Below are positions 1-12,600 of a stretch of 64,000 nucleotides of DNA, piece by piece. Numbering within the stretch: position 1 is the stretch's first letter; every line of letters begins with the position of its first letter. Origin of the DNA: Luidia sarsii (taxonomy: Eukaryota > Echinodermata > Asteroidea > Paxillosida > Luidiidae); NCBI GenBank assembly GCA_949987565.1, contig OX465118.1, forward strand, positions 9,873,223 to 9,937,222, given 5' to 3'. The notes beneath the pieces are model-generated. The model worked only from the letters and a program-made list of their open reading frames with translations, did no database searches and was not told the origin of the DNA. Made by a program: the position numbers and the translations under genes.

Positions 1-445
1 AGAGCCTACCGGGGGGCTGATTGGGTGTGATTGTCCGCCGTGCTTTCGAATGCTACTGACAGATGATGACAGCCCAAGGAGTTATTGGACTGTCGTAGGA
101 GACCTAGTTTCGCCAACTGACGCGCCTTGATAAGCAGTTCCCCACGCACTGCAAGCCATAGACGCATACATTGTAAAACGAGCAATTTCCAACCGCAAAT
201 TTGACCTACCTTGAACACAATGCTAAGTTACTTAAGGCCAGAGAAAGGTTTTACTCCAAGTTAAACAGAAAGTCCCAAATGTTTGCGATAAACGTAGAAC
301 AAAAATGTTGGGCAAACCATTTCCAGCAATACTTTTTTGCCTAACTTGTGTTGGTGTATCACGAGCACATGGTAAAAATGTTATACCAATGAAAATGTGA
401 TACCAACACGAGCTGTGCATGTGTACAGTGGCTGCGTATACGTAC

Positions 446-616
446 CTCTGTGCATTCCTTCTCTAGGTCCAGCCACATGACCACCTTCTGGTGCGCCTCG
501 CAGTCCAAGTCCTTCAGGGGGTAGAGTGCATGGCCGATCAGCTTGTGGCGCTTGGATCGGTCCACGTCGTACACTGACAGTCGGAGCGTCCTCTGCTGCA
601 GAGCTTTGAAAGTAAC
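446..616 (-). CDS. SYT15: SYT15-like exon: end of the C2A domain
   Basis: The exon is 171 bp, exactly 57 codons in phase 0 at both ends. The start was chosen at 616 because AAAG precedes GTT ACT TTC, which keeps the frame with the preceding exon and yields [20 protein letters not shown]. That matches the length and spacing of the same segment in vertebrate SYT15; a later AG would lose seven residues. The donor GTACGT starts at 445. C2A loop 3 reads [13 protein letters not shown]. The two DxD aspartates are present, but the last calcium ligand position holds Lys, so full calcium coordination is unlikely. The exon ends DLEKECTE, at the C2A/C2B linker. C2B should follow to the left of the window. 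Confidence 0.9.
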
Positions 617-3600
617 CTTTGTTCAAATGCCGGGAGAGAAATGGAATGGAGAGTCACATCCGGTTCCACTTCCATAAAGAAACGAGACGTAGGTCGTTTT
701 CGAAATGAAGGCTTAGGCTCGGGCTCAGGCTTCCTCTCCGTCTGACAAACCCTGAAAATCCAGGTTGTGGTTTGTTTTCGAATTGGAAGGTTTGATGGCT
801 TGATATGGGTACAGACTAATCATCAAGAAACTGGGACCAAACGCTTGTTTTTTAGAAGCCAGTGATAAAATAACGAGTAAGACAAATATGACCGAAGCCT
901 AAGCCCGATCCTAAACCTTCATTTCGGAAACGGCCCCAGGCATGTGGCTCAGGCTGTGGTTTCTGACTCTCACATGCTAGTAGCATCGAAGTAAATACCC
1001 ATGATTTGGTTGTGAAGTAAACCCGTCGACGTGAGCATTGCAAACCACGCTCTCTTTTTAGATGGCGAGGACGCCGTGGTTTTAAAGAGCGAGGTCAGAG
1101 TTTCGTGGCATTAAGCACGAACTGTCGAAACAGCACACTCACAAGCCAACCTATATAGATTTCCTGCTTCCGGCCAATCCCTATTGATATGTGTACAAAA
1201 CCTGCTTGATGCTATGATATCCTTGTTTTCATGATGTTTTCAGCGTTTTTTCTAAGCCATCTGCGCTGGAAGCAGGTTTGGACCGGAACGTAGGGTCTCC
1301 CTAACCTTTTAGATCTTAGAGAGAAATGAATAGGAGAAGTATGTTCTGTTACAACCCCCTTGGGAAAAAAAAAACGATGCTTAAATAGCCTCACGCAGCC
1401 TGAAATGTCTTCGGTTTTGGAAAGGGAAGGGTGAGCGATGGATTACCTGGAAGACAAAACTTTCGTCAAACTTGGGATTGGTGGTCTTCCGTTTGACTTT
1501 GGACTGGAGATGGCGGCGCTCCTCGGGCAGGAGGAACACCTTGACCAGTGGGTCGCACTGGTTGACGCTGCCCCGCACCCGGCTGGGCAGGTTCTTGGCC
1601 TTGATCAGCGAGACCACCAGCCGCTCCGACTCCATCTCGTACTCGACGGCCATCCAGATGCGGCCGATGTGGTCGTCGGGAAAGTCCAGGTCCTCCTCCT
1701 CGTCCTCCAGACGGTAGAGGTCGGGGTTGAGACCCCCCAGCACGAAGGCACCTGCCAGGGCCGAGATGAGTGGAAAGGAGGACAAGAATTGGCGTTTGTG
1801 GGCGAATAGAAATATTGAATAATATCGATCCCATAGAAGGACGTAACACAAAGGCAGATTCTGCCCTTGACAGAGGCTCTGTTAGGATCGAATCGTGAGG
1901 CTCTCTACAGATTTGCATTTCGGTCATATTAAATCAGTAATCAGTCTGCAACACATAGGCAGATTTCTTCCTGAATAGAGCGTTGGCAGAGAACTTGAGT
2001 TTGAAATCATTTTCCATGTACACTATAGGTTTTCCTTAAATTACCTTGCTTCCGCTTTTGGTTAAACTAGGGAGGTCACGACCTCGGAGTGATCTGGGTC
2101 TAAATCAGGGAGGCTATTCGAACAGGGAGATATGGCGTCGAGGGAGATATGGCGGTTTGGGAAAGAAAATGGCCGGCTCAGCTTCAATTAACTAAGGGAA
2201 TAGACTCTGTAGGGGTCGTGTCTAATTTCATTGGCTGCGGTATCAAATTGCAGACGGATCTACGGAAGTCGCTTCTTCTAGCGGCCGCAGGGCATTCGAA
2301 TATAGTCGTGTGTTACTTGAGGCCGTAGACGAAATATATTCGCCGGACTTTGTCTTAGAATAGTCATTTACGGGCAGCCGATCATGGCTCTAAACCCTGA
2401 TGCCATTGCATCTGTGGCCCTAATGTCTCAGTGCACTGGCTGCAGCTCGGAATGCCACGCGAGTCTATCTGTAAGGGCTAAAGCCGGAGTTCATAATGAC
2501 CAGTGCCGCATTTTCGGTCGTATAGCCAATGATTTCGGACACGACCTCAGATCTTGGGTCATGGGGAAGGTATTGACGAGCGCCCTCCGGAGTCCGCCAA
2601 CCCCCTTCTAAACCTATAAGCCGCGTCCACCGATATACCCCCTTCCCAATGTCGTCCACATTAGGGACTCGTACGTACGCAGATGTTTCCAATTACCCTA
2701 CACTTCCTCCCTACTCCTTTGGGGACTACACGCCAAGGTCTGCGTTGTAATGGCCAAATTGCACCGTCCGCATGGAGGGCAATGCTGACTAGGACCCAGG
2801 GTGGGTTGGAGTGGCAAGGCTGGGCCCAGTAGACAAATGGTTATCACAAATGACCTTTGGACTTCCAAGAGGAGAAGTGGCTGTGACTGCCTGTGCGCAG
2901 TGAATTCCGGTGAGAGAGCTCGCCAAGACTTCAGTGTAAACACGAGTCGCAAGACAATCCGAATCCATTTCTCGTAGACCCATGCAATGATTAAATTCCT
3001 AGCCAGCCAGCCAGCTAGCTAGCAGCCAGCCAGCCAGCCAGCAAGCAAGCCAGCCAGCCAGCAAGCCAGCAAGCCAGCAAGCCAGCAAGCCAGCAAGCCA
3101 GCAACCCAACCAGCCAGTCAGCCAGTCAGCCAGCCATCCAGCCAGCCAGCCAGCCAACCCACCAGCCAGCCAGCCAACCAACCCGTCAGCCAGCCAGCCA
3201 GCCAGCCACCCATCCATCCACCCATCCACCCATCCATCCATCCATCCATCCATCCATCCATCCAGCCAGCCATCCAGCCATCCAGCCAGCCAGCCAGCCA
3301 GCCATCCAGCCAGCCAGCCAGCCAGCCATCCAGCCATCCAGCCAGCCAGCCAGCCAACCCACCAGCCAGCCAGCCAACCAACCCGTCAGCCAGCCAGCCA
3401 GCCAGCCATCCAGCCATCCACCCATCCACCCATCCATCCATCCATCCATCCATCCATCCAGCCAGCCATCCAGCCATCCAGCCAGCCAGCCAGCCAGCCA
3501 TCCAGCCAACCAGCCAGCCATCCATCCAGCCAACGAGCCATCCAGCCAGCCAGCCAGCCATCCAGCCAGCCAGCCATCCAGCCATCCAGCCAGCCAGCCA

Positions 3601-6600
3601 TCCAGCCATCCAGCCAGCCAGCCATCCAGCCAGCCAGCCAGCCAATGAACCACTGCCACCCAGGCTTTCCCTATAGCCCTTCACCCCAAGAGTGGACGAA
3701 GCCGCCTTAGTCCCCTTGGGCCACAGATCGATCACGTGCTCGGTTTGCTGGCTGGTTTGCTGGAGCCTGAGTTCCGGGGACTTCGCCCGAGGGAGTGGAC
3801 AGCACAGGGGAAGAGCGGGCACATGGCCAATTGAGATCGGAAGGGTCGGTCCTGCAAGCGGGAGAGGCTGACTCGGTTATCTAGGCGATCGATGACCGTT
3901 ACGGGTTGGCACAGCCAGACACCGTCACCGCAGCTGCACTTTTCTTTAAACAAAACAAATAGTTCGCTAGTCTTTCCTCTATTCCCCATTCTCCCAGAGC
4001 TATGTGAACTTTGACCTCGTGCAGTCAACGGTCATTGACATTTTCTACATTCGACGGCCACCATGGGAGCATGAACTACTGTCGGACTTGATTGCACTCT
4101 TAGCGTTTCTATAAAACACCGGGCAGTGTTCACCCATTTCAGTTCAAAACTTAAATTCTGACGTTGAATTTATTGGCCTATGTCCTTGGCTTTCTTTGTT
4201 TCCTGGAAAGACAGACAGAGAGAGTAATCCCATGACAGATAGACAGAGGTAGTAAGCCAAAGACAGACAGACAGACAGACAGACAGACGGGGTAAGCCCA
4301 AGACAGACAGTAAGGCAGACTGGCAGACAGACAGAGTAAGCCCAAGGCAGACAGACAGACAGACAGACAAACAGACTCAGAGATAGACAGAAAGCCGGTC
4401 AGACACGGATACCTACAGATAGACAGACACAGAGAAAGACAGAGACACACCAACGGACAGACAGACACGGAGATAGGGAAAGACCGTATCAATTTACGAC
4501 CCTATTAATATATACTTGCTCTGTTCGTGAAACACCAGGCTTAACCCGCCAGCTCCACCGAGCGCGTCTATATAATTATTTTTGGGGGGTTTTGAAAATG
4601 ACGTAAATCGGGTCACGTGGCGCACAGCTGCAGATCTGCCCCATGACCTTGGCGAGGAAGGCCGGGTGCTTCAATCGATCTGAATCGAATCATGTTTCTT
4701 ACCGTCTCCAGGGACAGGCGATGGCCGCCTGTCTAAGGGTATATCACAGTTCAAGGCGGGATAAAAAAAAAAGGCCGCGGTAATTCCTTAAGTTTTTCAT
4801 CATTTTTCTTGGCTGGGGGAAGAAAATCAACCATCCTCTGTATACTTCTATATCTGCCCCGAGCAACGGCGACTGGACTTGTATCTCAAAGCGCCGTTAA
4901 TGTACCGGTAATTATTTCCGTTTCTTCAGAATTTGACGGATTATTTTAGGGAGAAGAAGACTTCAGACACGGTGCCAGTAATCCTTGAAGAGAGGGAGGC
5001 ACGAACTGGCCAGGGCTATTTTTTTCTATTTTCCCCTCATTCTGCGGCTCTATTCAGTCTGGTCTTCATTGGAGCCGACATGATTGAGGCCTTCGGGAGG
5101 GTATCGCCTAAAATCTCTTCGTGTTCTGGCATGGTTTGTTTTGTATCTTTTTCTATCCAAGTGGTTTGCAATAAGGCTGGAGGGTTTGCACGGTGGAACA
5201 TCGTTGTTGGAAAGTTGGTGGTGACCGCGTGTAAGTCATCCCTTTCCAGACAAGTCTCGGACAGTGTGCGTGCGGTACTTTGCCCGTCGTCTTGAAACCA
5301 ATTCCCCGAGAGAGTTGTCTATAAACACGGAGTCACCGCAAGCTCCCTGATGTTCTCCGGCCATTGTGCAAATTCAAGAACTCCGTATAATAGCTATCCA
5401 ACAAAGGAACATTCCCCACCACGCATGCCCTATTAACCCAACTTTTTGTTTGTACTTTAATCCGCAAATTTAATCCGCCCTAAAACATGTAGTGCTTTTT
5501 CTAAAATGCTTTAGGTCGGGGCTGGTCATTGGCAGACATAGTGCAATCATGAAGCTATAATCTTGGGCTAAAGATGACAAACAAGTTGGCGCAGCGCACG
5601 AATGGTCTGAACGCTACTGCGCATGTATACTTTCTTCGTTTGTTTGACCACCACTTTCCTTGACGGGAATAGATTATGCGATTTCATTACTCCAGTAAGG
5701 CGGAGCGCGGCGTGGCAGTCTGTGCACAAATGCCTTTTTTTGCGGTCGCACATCTGAATGGGATCTGACGGTCCGTTCAAAACTCCTTTCTTTGTTATAG
5801 TTCCATGGTGCAATCGCAGCTCTATGATGCAATTCACGGTGCTCTTGACTCAAAGGTTAAAGTTTGCTTTTAGAAGGCAAAGCAAACCAGAGGGAAGCAC
5901 TATCTGGGCTCCAGCCGGGTAGGTCATGAATAATTCAACAAAATGACGTAGAAGTGAAGTGAATATCTTAATAATTATGTACATGTGGACTGTACATTAT
6001 GCAGTACAGTATATGCACATTATTCATATACGTCATAATGTTGAATTATTCATGACCTACCCGGCTGGAGCCCAGATAGTGCTTCCCAAGTTTGTTCATT
6101 ATACGTCATAATGTTGAATTATTCATGACCTACCTAGCTGGAGCCCAGATAGTGCTTCCCCAAAAACAGAGTTGGAGATCACGAGTGTAAATTGTATTAT
6201 CTTCCGGTCATTTTATTCTCTCTCCGTCTCTTCGAACCCCGCCCGAGCTGCCCTATTGTTTGTTTTCATTAGGCATCGGGGAAATCACGTCCAGCAGGGC
6301 AACCCCCCTACCCCCCCCCATTGAATCCCCGTCTCTCGCTCTCACTCTCCAGGACTCTCGAACGATTGCCGAGTGTCTTAGATGCGGGTTCTGAGTGGCG
6401 TCACCCGGCAACGCATCGGTCATTAAAGGCCCAATCCAACATTTGGAAGATCGGAAAACATCGATGTCCACAGATTTCCTTCTAATTTACGCAGTTTTGT
6501 AGATGGTCGTGATATAATCCCCATGATGAAATCTTACGGTCTGGGATGCTGTACTTCCTCGCGAGTGTAATAAACCATTTCTTACACTATATACAGAACG

Positions 6601-9600
6601 GTGCGAAAAGCACCTTTTCTACTTTTTCTACTTTCTCAGATTACCATTATTTTGAGCAGGATATCTCTTTTGGAATTTTTAATGGTTTGACACACAAACT
6701 GTGGAAATCTTTTGACTTTTACCAATGCTGCATAGGGCCTATAAGACGTTGAGCAACGCCAGCGATCTGTTTACGAGCTGACGAGGCTGTGCTTTGCTAT
6801 AAAATGATCAGGGATTTCTTCGGACAGTCGGCAACTGCTTCTTTCCACTGAGATGCCAATGAAGAACACACCGGCTCGCGCTTATAATGGCCGGAGAAAA
6901 GTGGCGGTCCCGGCTCATTTTCTACTGAACCAATACACGCGGTGCTTTCCCATTTATACGCAAATGATTCTATCGTCGGTAACGACGGAGATAGCACCTG
7001 CCCGTCAGGAAATAGGCACTACCAACACGGCAGCCTGCCCTCGCTTTTGTTTGTCAATGTGTTTGTATAGATTTGGCCCTGGGAGTGGCTGCTGATGTCA
7101 TAGCGGCGGAAATCGCTACTTTGGTGAAGTAAGTTGAGAGGACGGGAAACAATTACGGCCGCGGTAACAGACTTACGTCTCCAGTGTTTGAACGCTTCCT
7201 TCTCAGATGAAAAAAAACAACAACCAAACAACAACAACGACTCTAATTTTGGACTGTCTGCATCGCAGAATTCTATAGGCTTATCACAAGGGATTGGACT
7301 ATTTTCAAACTCGTCTAAAGAGAGAATTGTACATGGTGTCACCGCAAACCTATTACTCCTGCAGCTATTATAACCATGAAAACCTTCAAATCTCATTCGT
7401 CTAATCTGGCCTGCTTATTAGTTATGACTGGCGATCAAACGAAGGCTTATCCGCAGCAGTATTGCTTGATGCACGCAGTGGGCTGCCTTGCCCAGTCCAG
7501 CCGTGGTATATTGTCAGGGGAATAATATGGTTGGTAGTTTTCCAATCTTCGTTTGAACGTGCATATTTGGCTTTGTGGTTGGACACAGTGAACGCTGTAC
7601 TTTCTCAATGCAAAAGAGTGAATAATCCACTAGCATAAAGAGTTAAAACCACTGTAAAAGATGTGGTAACCGCTAAGAATGGATTGAAACACCACTCTAT
7701 ATAGAGGAGCCATATGGAGGACAACTCTTTTTCGAGTTGTCTTCCATATGGCTCCTTACAAAAGTGAGATTTCACTCTACTCCGAGCGGTTATCACACCT
7801 TTAACAGAGTTTTTCACTCTTCTTTAGCAGTTTTGGCTTTTGGGAGCGATTTCCACACCTTGAGAGAATGAATAACTCACTGTTTTGCATTTAGAGAGTA
7901 CGATCCGACTACGATCCCGATGGCTTTTGAGTCGCACAGCTACATGCTAGGTACGCGGGACTACCTATTCGAGGCGCAATCAAGTGTTATCGGTTTGCCG
8001 ACCAGGACACTCTATATACAATCCCGCCTCGGTGGCCGAGTCGGGTGCCAGTCGGGTCACATTCAGATTTTTTTCGGCTCGTAATGTCCGTGCTGTGCAG
8101 TGTGTCATAATTACTATATAATTATTATTATTGTTTATTTTAGTATCTGCCGGGGTTGTTTTAGGGATCTGGGCCCATTTTCATAAAGCCGCTTATGCGT
8201 GAAAATCTGCTCAGCAGGAAAAGTCTTTCTTGCATTCTTGTATGTCACTCCTCTTTACTATGCATGAATCAAAAGTAAACTTTGGGGTTGGTAAGATGAT
8301 CCTATGAATCATGATTTGTTGTGCTTCAGCAAATTTGTGGCGCTTGAGGAGCTTGACAAGTCAGGATATGACTGGACAGGCCAGGCCAGGACAGTACCGG
8401 TACAGTACAGGACAGGACAGGACAGGACAGGACAGGACAGGACAGGACAGGACAGGACAGGGCAGGGCAGGACAGGACAGGACAGGACAGGACAGGACAG
8501 GACAGGACAGGACAGGACATGGCAGGGCAGGACAGAACAGTACAGGACAGGACAGGACAGGACAGGACAGGACAGGACAGACCTGGACAGGCCAGGTCAG
8601 GACAGGACAGGACAGGATAGGACAGGACAGGACAGGACAGGACAGGACAGGACAGGACAGGACAGGACAGGACAGGACAGGACAGGACAGGACAGGATAG
8701 GACAGGACAGGACAGAACTGGACATGCCAGGCCAGGACAGGGCGGTAGCTTGAAATTATCCCTCGTTCGCCGCCTCTCACCTGCGGGACTCATGACGTCA
8801 GCCACGGAGGAGCGCCGCGATCCCGTGCGTGAGTTGCCGTAGGTGGGCGAGCCCCCGCCCTCCGTGGAGTCGCTGCACACGCTCAGCCCGCTGACGCTGT
8901 CCCGCCGCCCGTTGGGCTCCTCGGCCACCGAGGGACGCCGCTCGCGCTCCATGGGGGCGGCGGGCGGGAGCCGGTCGCTGAAGGAGGGCCGGCGGTCCCC
9001 GGAGACAGACGGCCGGCGCTCGGCCCGCGAGTCCGGCTGTTCCAGGCTCTCTCGGCACGGCGAGCTGATGGCTAGTGGGTAGCTGAACGCCGCCATGCGA
9101 TCCCTGGTGCTTGGTGCGGGGGGCAATGTGAAAGGTACGGCTTTCAAACTGCCCAAAAAATATATAAAAGAAAGCAAGCATAGTGGTTTAATAATTAAGT
9201 TCCCAATGCCATCAATGACGAAACATGTGGTCACGTGGCAGGACTACATCAAACAGTGGTACCATTTGTTAGAGCCCCCCCCAAAAAAAATAATGATAAA
9301 TACAATAAAACATAAAAAGATAATAATAATGGTTGAATTGCTTCTGACTGGTGCCATGGCCTGCAAAGACTATTTGACTATTTTTGAAGGCCACCATCTA
9401 TTAGGCCTGGATAGTTCATTCAAAGTTCAGTTCAAAAGTTCCCAGTCAGTTTTTTTAATTGATTTGTTTGACAAAAAATTAAATGAATAAATGTAAACTC
9501 ATTCTCCAAAGCCATCGCAGTATTCCACATGTATATTTGATTACGTTTAGTTGAATTAGAAATTTGGAGTAAAAAAGGCCTAAAATCGTTCGACGAAAAG

Positions 9601-12600
9601 ATAATTATTTGAACATTATTCAACTACCGTATATTATACAAGATTCCGTCCGTGGATAGGGCATAGGCCTAGGTGGTATCTAGGAAGCAAACGTTACGTC
9701 ACGCTAACGTCACCGGCCGAAATGTTCAAACCCCAAATCAAATGTCGATACCCATCCGTTAGATGATTTGAAGGAACTCTCTGTCTGGCCTTATCCGGGT
9801 TTAAATCTCGGGGATATGCGGCTACGTTAATATTTGATTTCACGAGCTTATCTGATAGACTCACCTAGTAAATATAGACGCCATTACCAACCATGCATCC
9901 TCTTGCTGAATAACAAATTAGCCCCCCATCCCCCTCCCCAAGGTACTTGTTACAAAACAATCCAAAGAACGCACAGAAAAAATAAAATAAACAGGCGTAA
10001 TATAGGTTCGTTGTTTCGCCCACTCAAAACATGTTTACCGGCGACTGCTCCCTTCGGGACTCCGTGGGGAAAACGGGCTGGGTGTTTTGTTTGTTTTCAG
10101 GTGGGAAAAATTGCCTGCTCCGTGGGGGGGGGGAAGGATCTTTGTCAAAATTCGCTGCCGCGTATGATATGGCCGACAACCGAGTGTGATTAACGAGGGC
10201 CATCTGTGGTCGGACTCGTCTGTATAGGTGAAAACAGAGAGTCGTGCCGTACTCAGGAGTGGCCCTTTATGTGGCTACTCCGCGGTCCTAATGGAAGCGT
10301 AAATGCCAGAATCTTCCGTGGGACGTCAGGCCTTGTTTTATGCGGCTTATACCGGGTCGCATTTTCAAGGATAGAGAGAGAGACAGAGAGGGGGTGGGGT
10401 TAATATCTTTATCAGATCCGAAGTTCCGAACACTTTGGCTCCGCATAGTGTAAACATGTCTTCGATGACCTTTACAGCAACGCGCGTCTATACTGCAGAA
10501 GGGCCGTCAAGTGAAATTGATGGCAACAACCTTTCGTTGGATTGTGCTGGAACGATCCAGGGGTCGGCGTGGCCATATTGAGATGCGATCTTTTGCCTGT
10601 TCTTTTGGAGGCAGTGCTTGCCTTGTGCACGTTGGGAAAAAAGTCGAACGATACTTTGTCTTTGGAGGGGCGACATTGAAGAGAAACTGGCACTTTGTTT
10701 TCTCCTTTAAGCAAAGTTCGAGGACCAGTTTGTATTTGGTGCGAAGCTTTGTGTTAGGCGACCGTGAAGAAATGGCGATGCGTCGGTGTTATCAAGCCGA
10801 CTTTTGGTGGGGCACTGGGTCAGGGACCCTGATGAGGTCACCGCGGCCGTGGTCAGGAGATAGTTACGAATTAAGAGTACGTTTTATGTACTGTACACAG
10901 AATTTGCGGATAACAAACAAACAGACACAAGGGTTTTCGTAGATATAGCATACTGAAGTATTGGTTTCGTTTACGGATAAAATCAACCGATATCACCGTA
11001 AGCGTTACTCGCGTCTTACGTTACGGTAAAGGTCGAATTGAAGGGGTGTCCAAAGAGGGCGCCATTCCCTTCCCCTCCTTTGATAACCACCGTAGGTATG
11101 ACCTCGGAACGTGTGTGCATACCATTCGTCAATGCGAACGATAAACACAGCGCGGACGGAGTGGGAGTGCATGCCGCCGAGATGCGACGGGCAAACAAGG
11201 CTGACATTTGCAGGGAGTCGACCTTCCGTAAATTCCCCCCGGGCCAAATCTAAACTGTAGAGTGTAACCTTCCCTCTCCCCTTTCCCTCTCCTAGCCCCC
11301 TTCTCTAAAGTATTGCTGCATGGATGTTTACGGACTCATCGATTCTCAGAGTCAATAGCGTGTCGGGTCCCTGGGGAGAGGAGGTATACGCGGACATCTG
11401 AGAAAGAAATAACAAATAATACAGTTCCCGAATCGTTACGTGTTGCTTCGTTACGCCTCCGCAGAACGGGGTGAAAACCTAAGATGAACCTGCAAGCGAT
11501 CCCGTTTTGAAAAAAAAGAGGGGGGGGGTCTTTTCTGTCAAGGATCCCTAGATTAACGCGCGTACGTCTATGGAAGAAAGCATAATGATTGCGATAGCAC
11601 TGTGGTTTGGCTTTAGATAACTTGGATTGCTAGGGGTTAAGGCGATCATTATGGAGAATTACGGGACATTTTGACGTGCCGTGTTGTAGAAGACGACCGT
11701 AGACGACCCCACATTGTGCTCTCCGTATCCCACTCACCAGCCCCCACCCCCTGCATGACGGCTGTCCAAAGCACAGCCCGCACTTGAGGTCAGTGACCGA
11801 GTTTTCAACGCAACCGTCTGCACGCTCACATGTATCACGCGCGAATTCAACCCCCCCTCCCCCCCCGTTCCGGGGAGAAGCACCCCTCTCAATTATAGCG
11901 TAATTAAGATGCACCTGCTCCGGTGAAACATCGGTGAATTGCATTAAAATTGAAGATGACACTTTCCGTTACAGGGGCTCAAAAGGCTTTTTATTCATTA
12001 GCGACTACTGTTTTTGTTGATAATAGCATATCTGACTGTCGGTTTTGGTTCTTCCATCATCAACATTGTATTGCTTTGTTAGACAACAGTCTCCTGGGTA
12101 GAGAAGTTCCTATACAACCAGGCAGTATAGGAGAGGAGAGGACAGGGCAGGGCAGGGCAGGACAGGACAGGGCAGGGCAGGGCAGGACAGGACAGGACAG
12201 GACAGGGCAGGGCAGGACGGGACGGGACGGGACGGGACGGGACGGGACGGGACGGGACGGGACGGGACGGGACAGGACAGGACAGGGCAGGGCAGGACAG
12301 GACAGGACAGGGCAGGGCAGGACAGGACAGGGCAGGACAGGACAGGACAGGACAGGACAGGCCAGGGAAGGGCAAGTTAGGGCAGGGCAGGGCAGCGCAG
12401 GGCGGGGAAGGGCAGGGCATAGTAGGACAGTGAAGAGAAGGGGGCAGGGCAAGGCAATGCAGGGCAAGACAGCACAGGGCGGGGAATGGCAGGGCAGGGC
12501 AGGGAAGGATAGTGAAGGACAGAAAATGGCAGGGGAGGGCAGGAAAGGGCATGCGGACAAGACCAAGTATAAGCACCAAGCCTCACCTGACCGTGGGTGT

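Larger units (their letters stand above)
1752..8780 (-). other. SYT15 intron (linker to C2A)
   Basis: A 7.0-kb intron. From its 5' end (8780) it holds the pentamer array, an inverted-repeat element at 8171-8354, a foldback element at 7600-7898, a TTAA-flanked element at 6423-6744, a triple-armed repeat at 5892-6160, a CAGA-rich array and a CCAG/CCAT array. The stretches 1752-3000, 3645-4207, 4486-5891 and 6745-7599 show no exon, RNA gene or repeat I can name. Confidence 0.75.

Noticed and set aside
1438..1809. 123-codon plus-strand open frame
   Set aside because: It is antisense to the SYT15 C2A exon and is explained by it.
3001..3822. Trp/Leu/Ala/Gly-rich repeat proteins on the minus strand
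   Set aside because: The CCAG/CCAT units have no stop codon in any frame. Several frames are open at once with no start context or flanking conserved sequence.
8326..9234. 302-codon minus-strand open frame as a single protein
   Set aside because: Only 8781-9103 is exon. The rest reads through a splice acceptor on one side and the pentamer array on the other.
10511..10942. 143-codon plus-strand open frame as a gene
   Set aside because: No recognisable domain, an overlapping open frame on the other strand, and it sits in a SYT15 intron.
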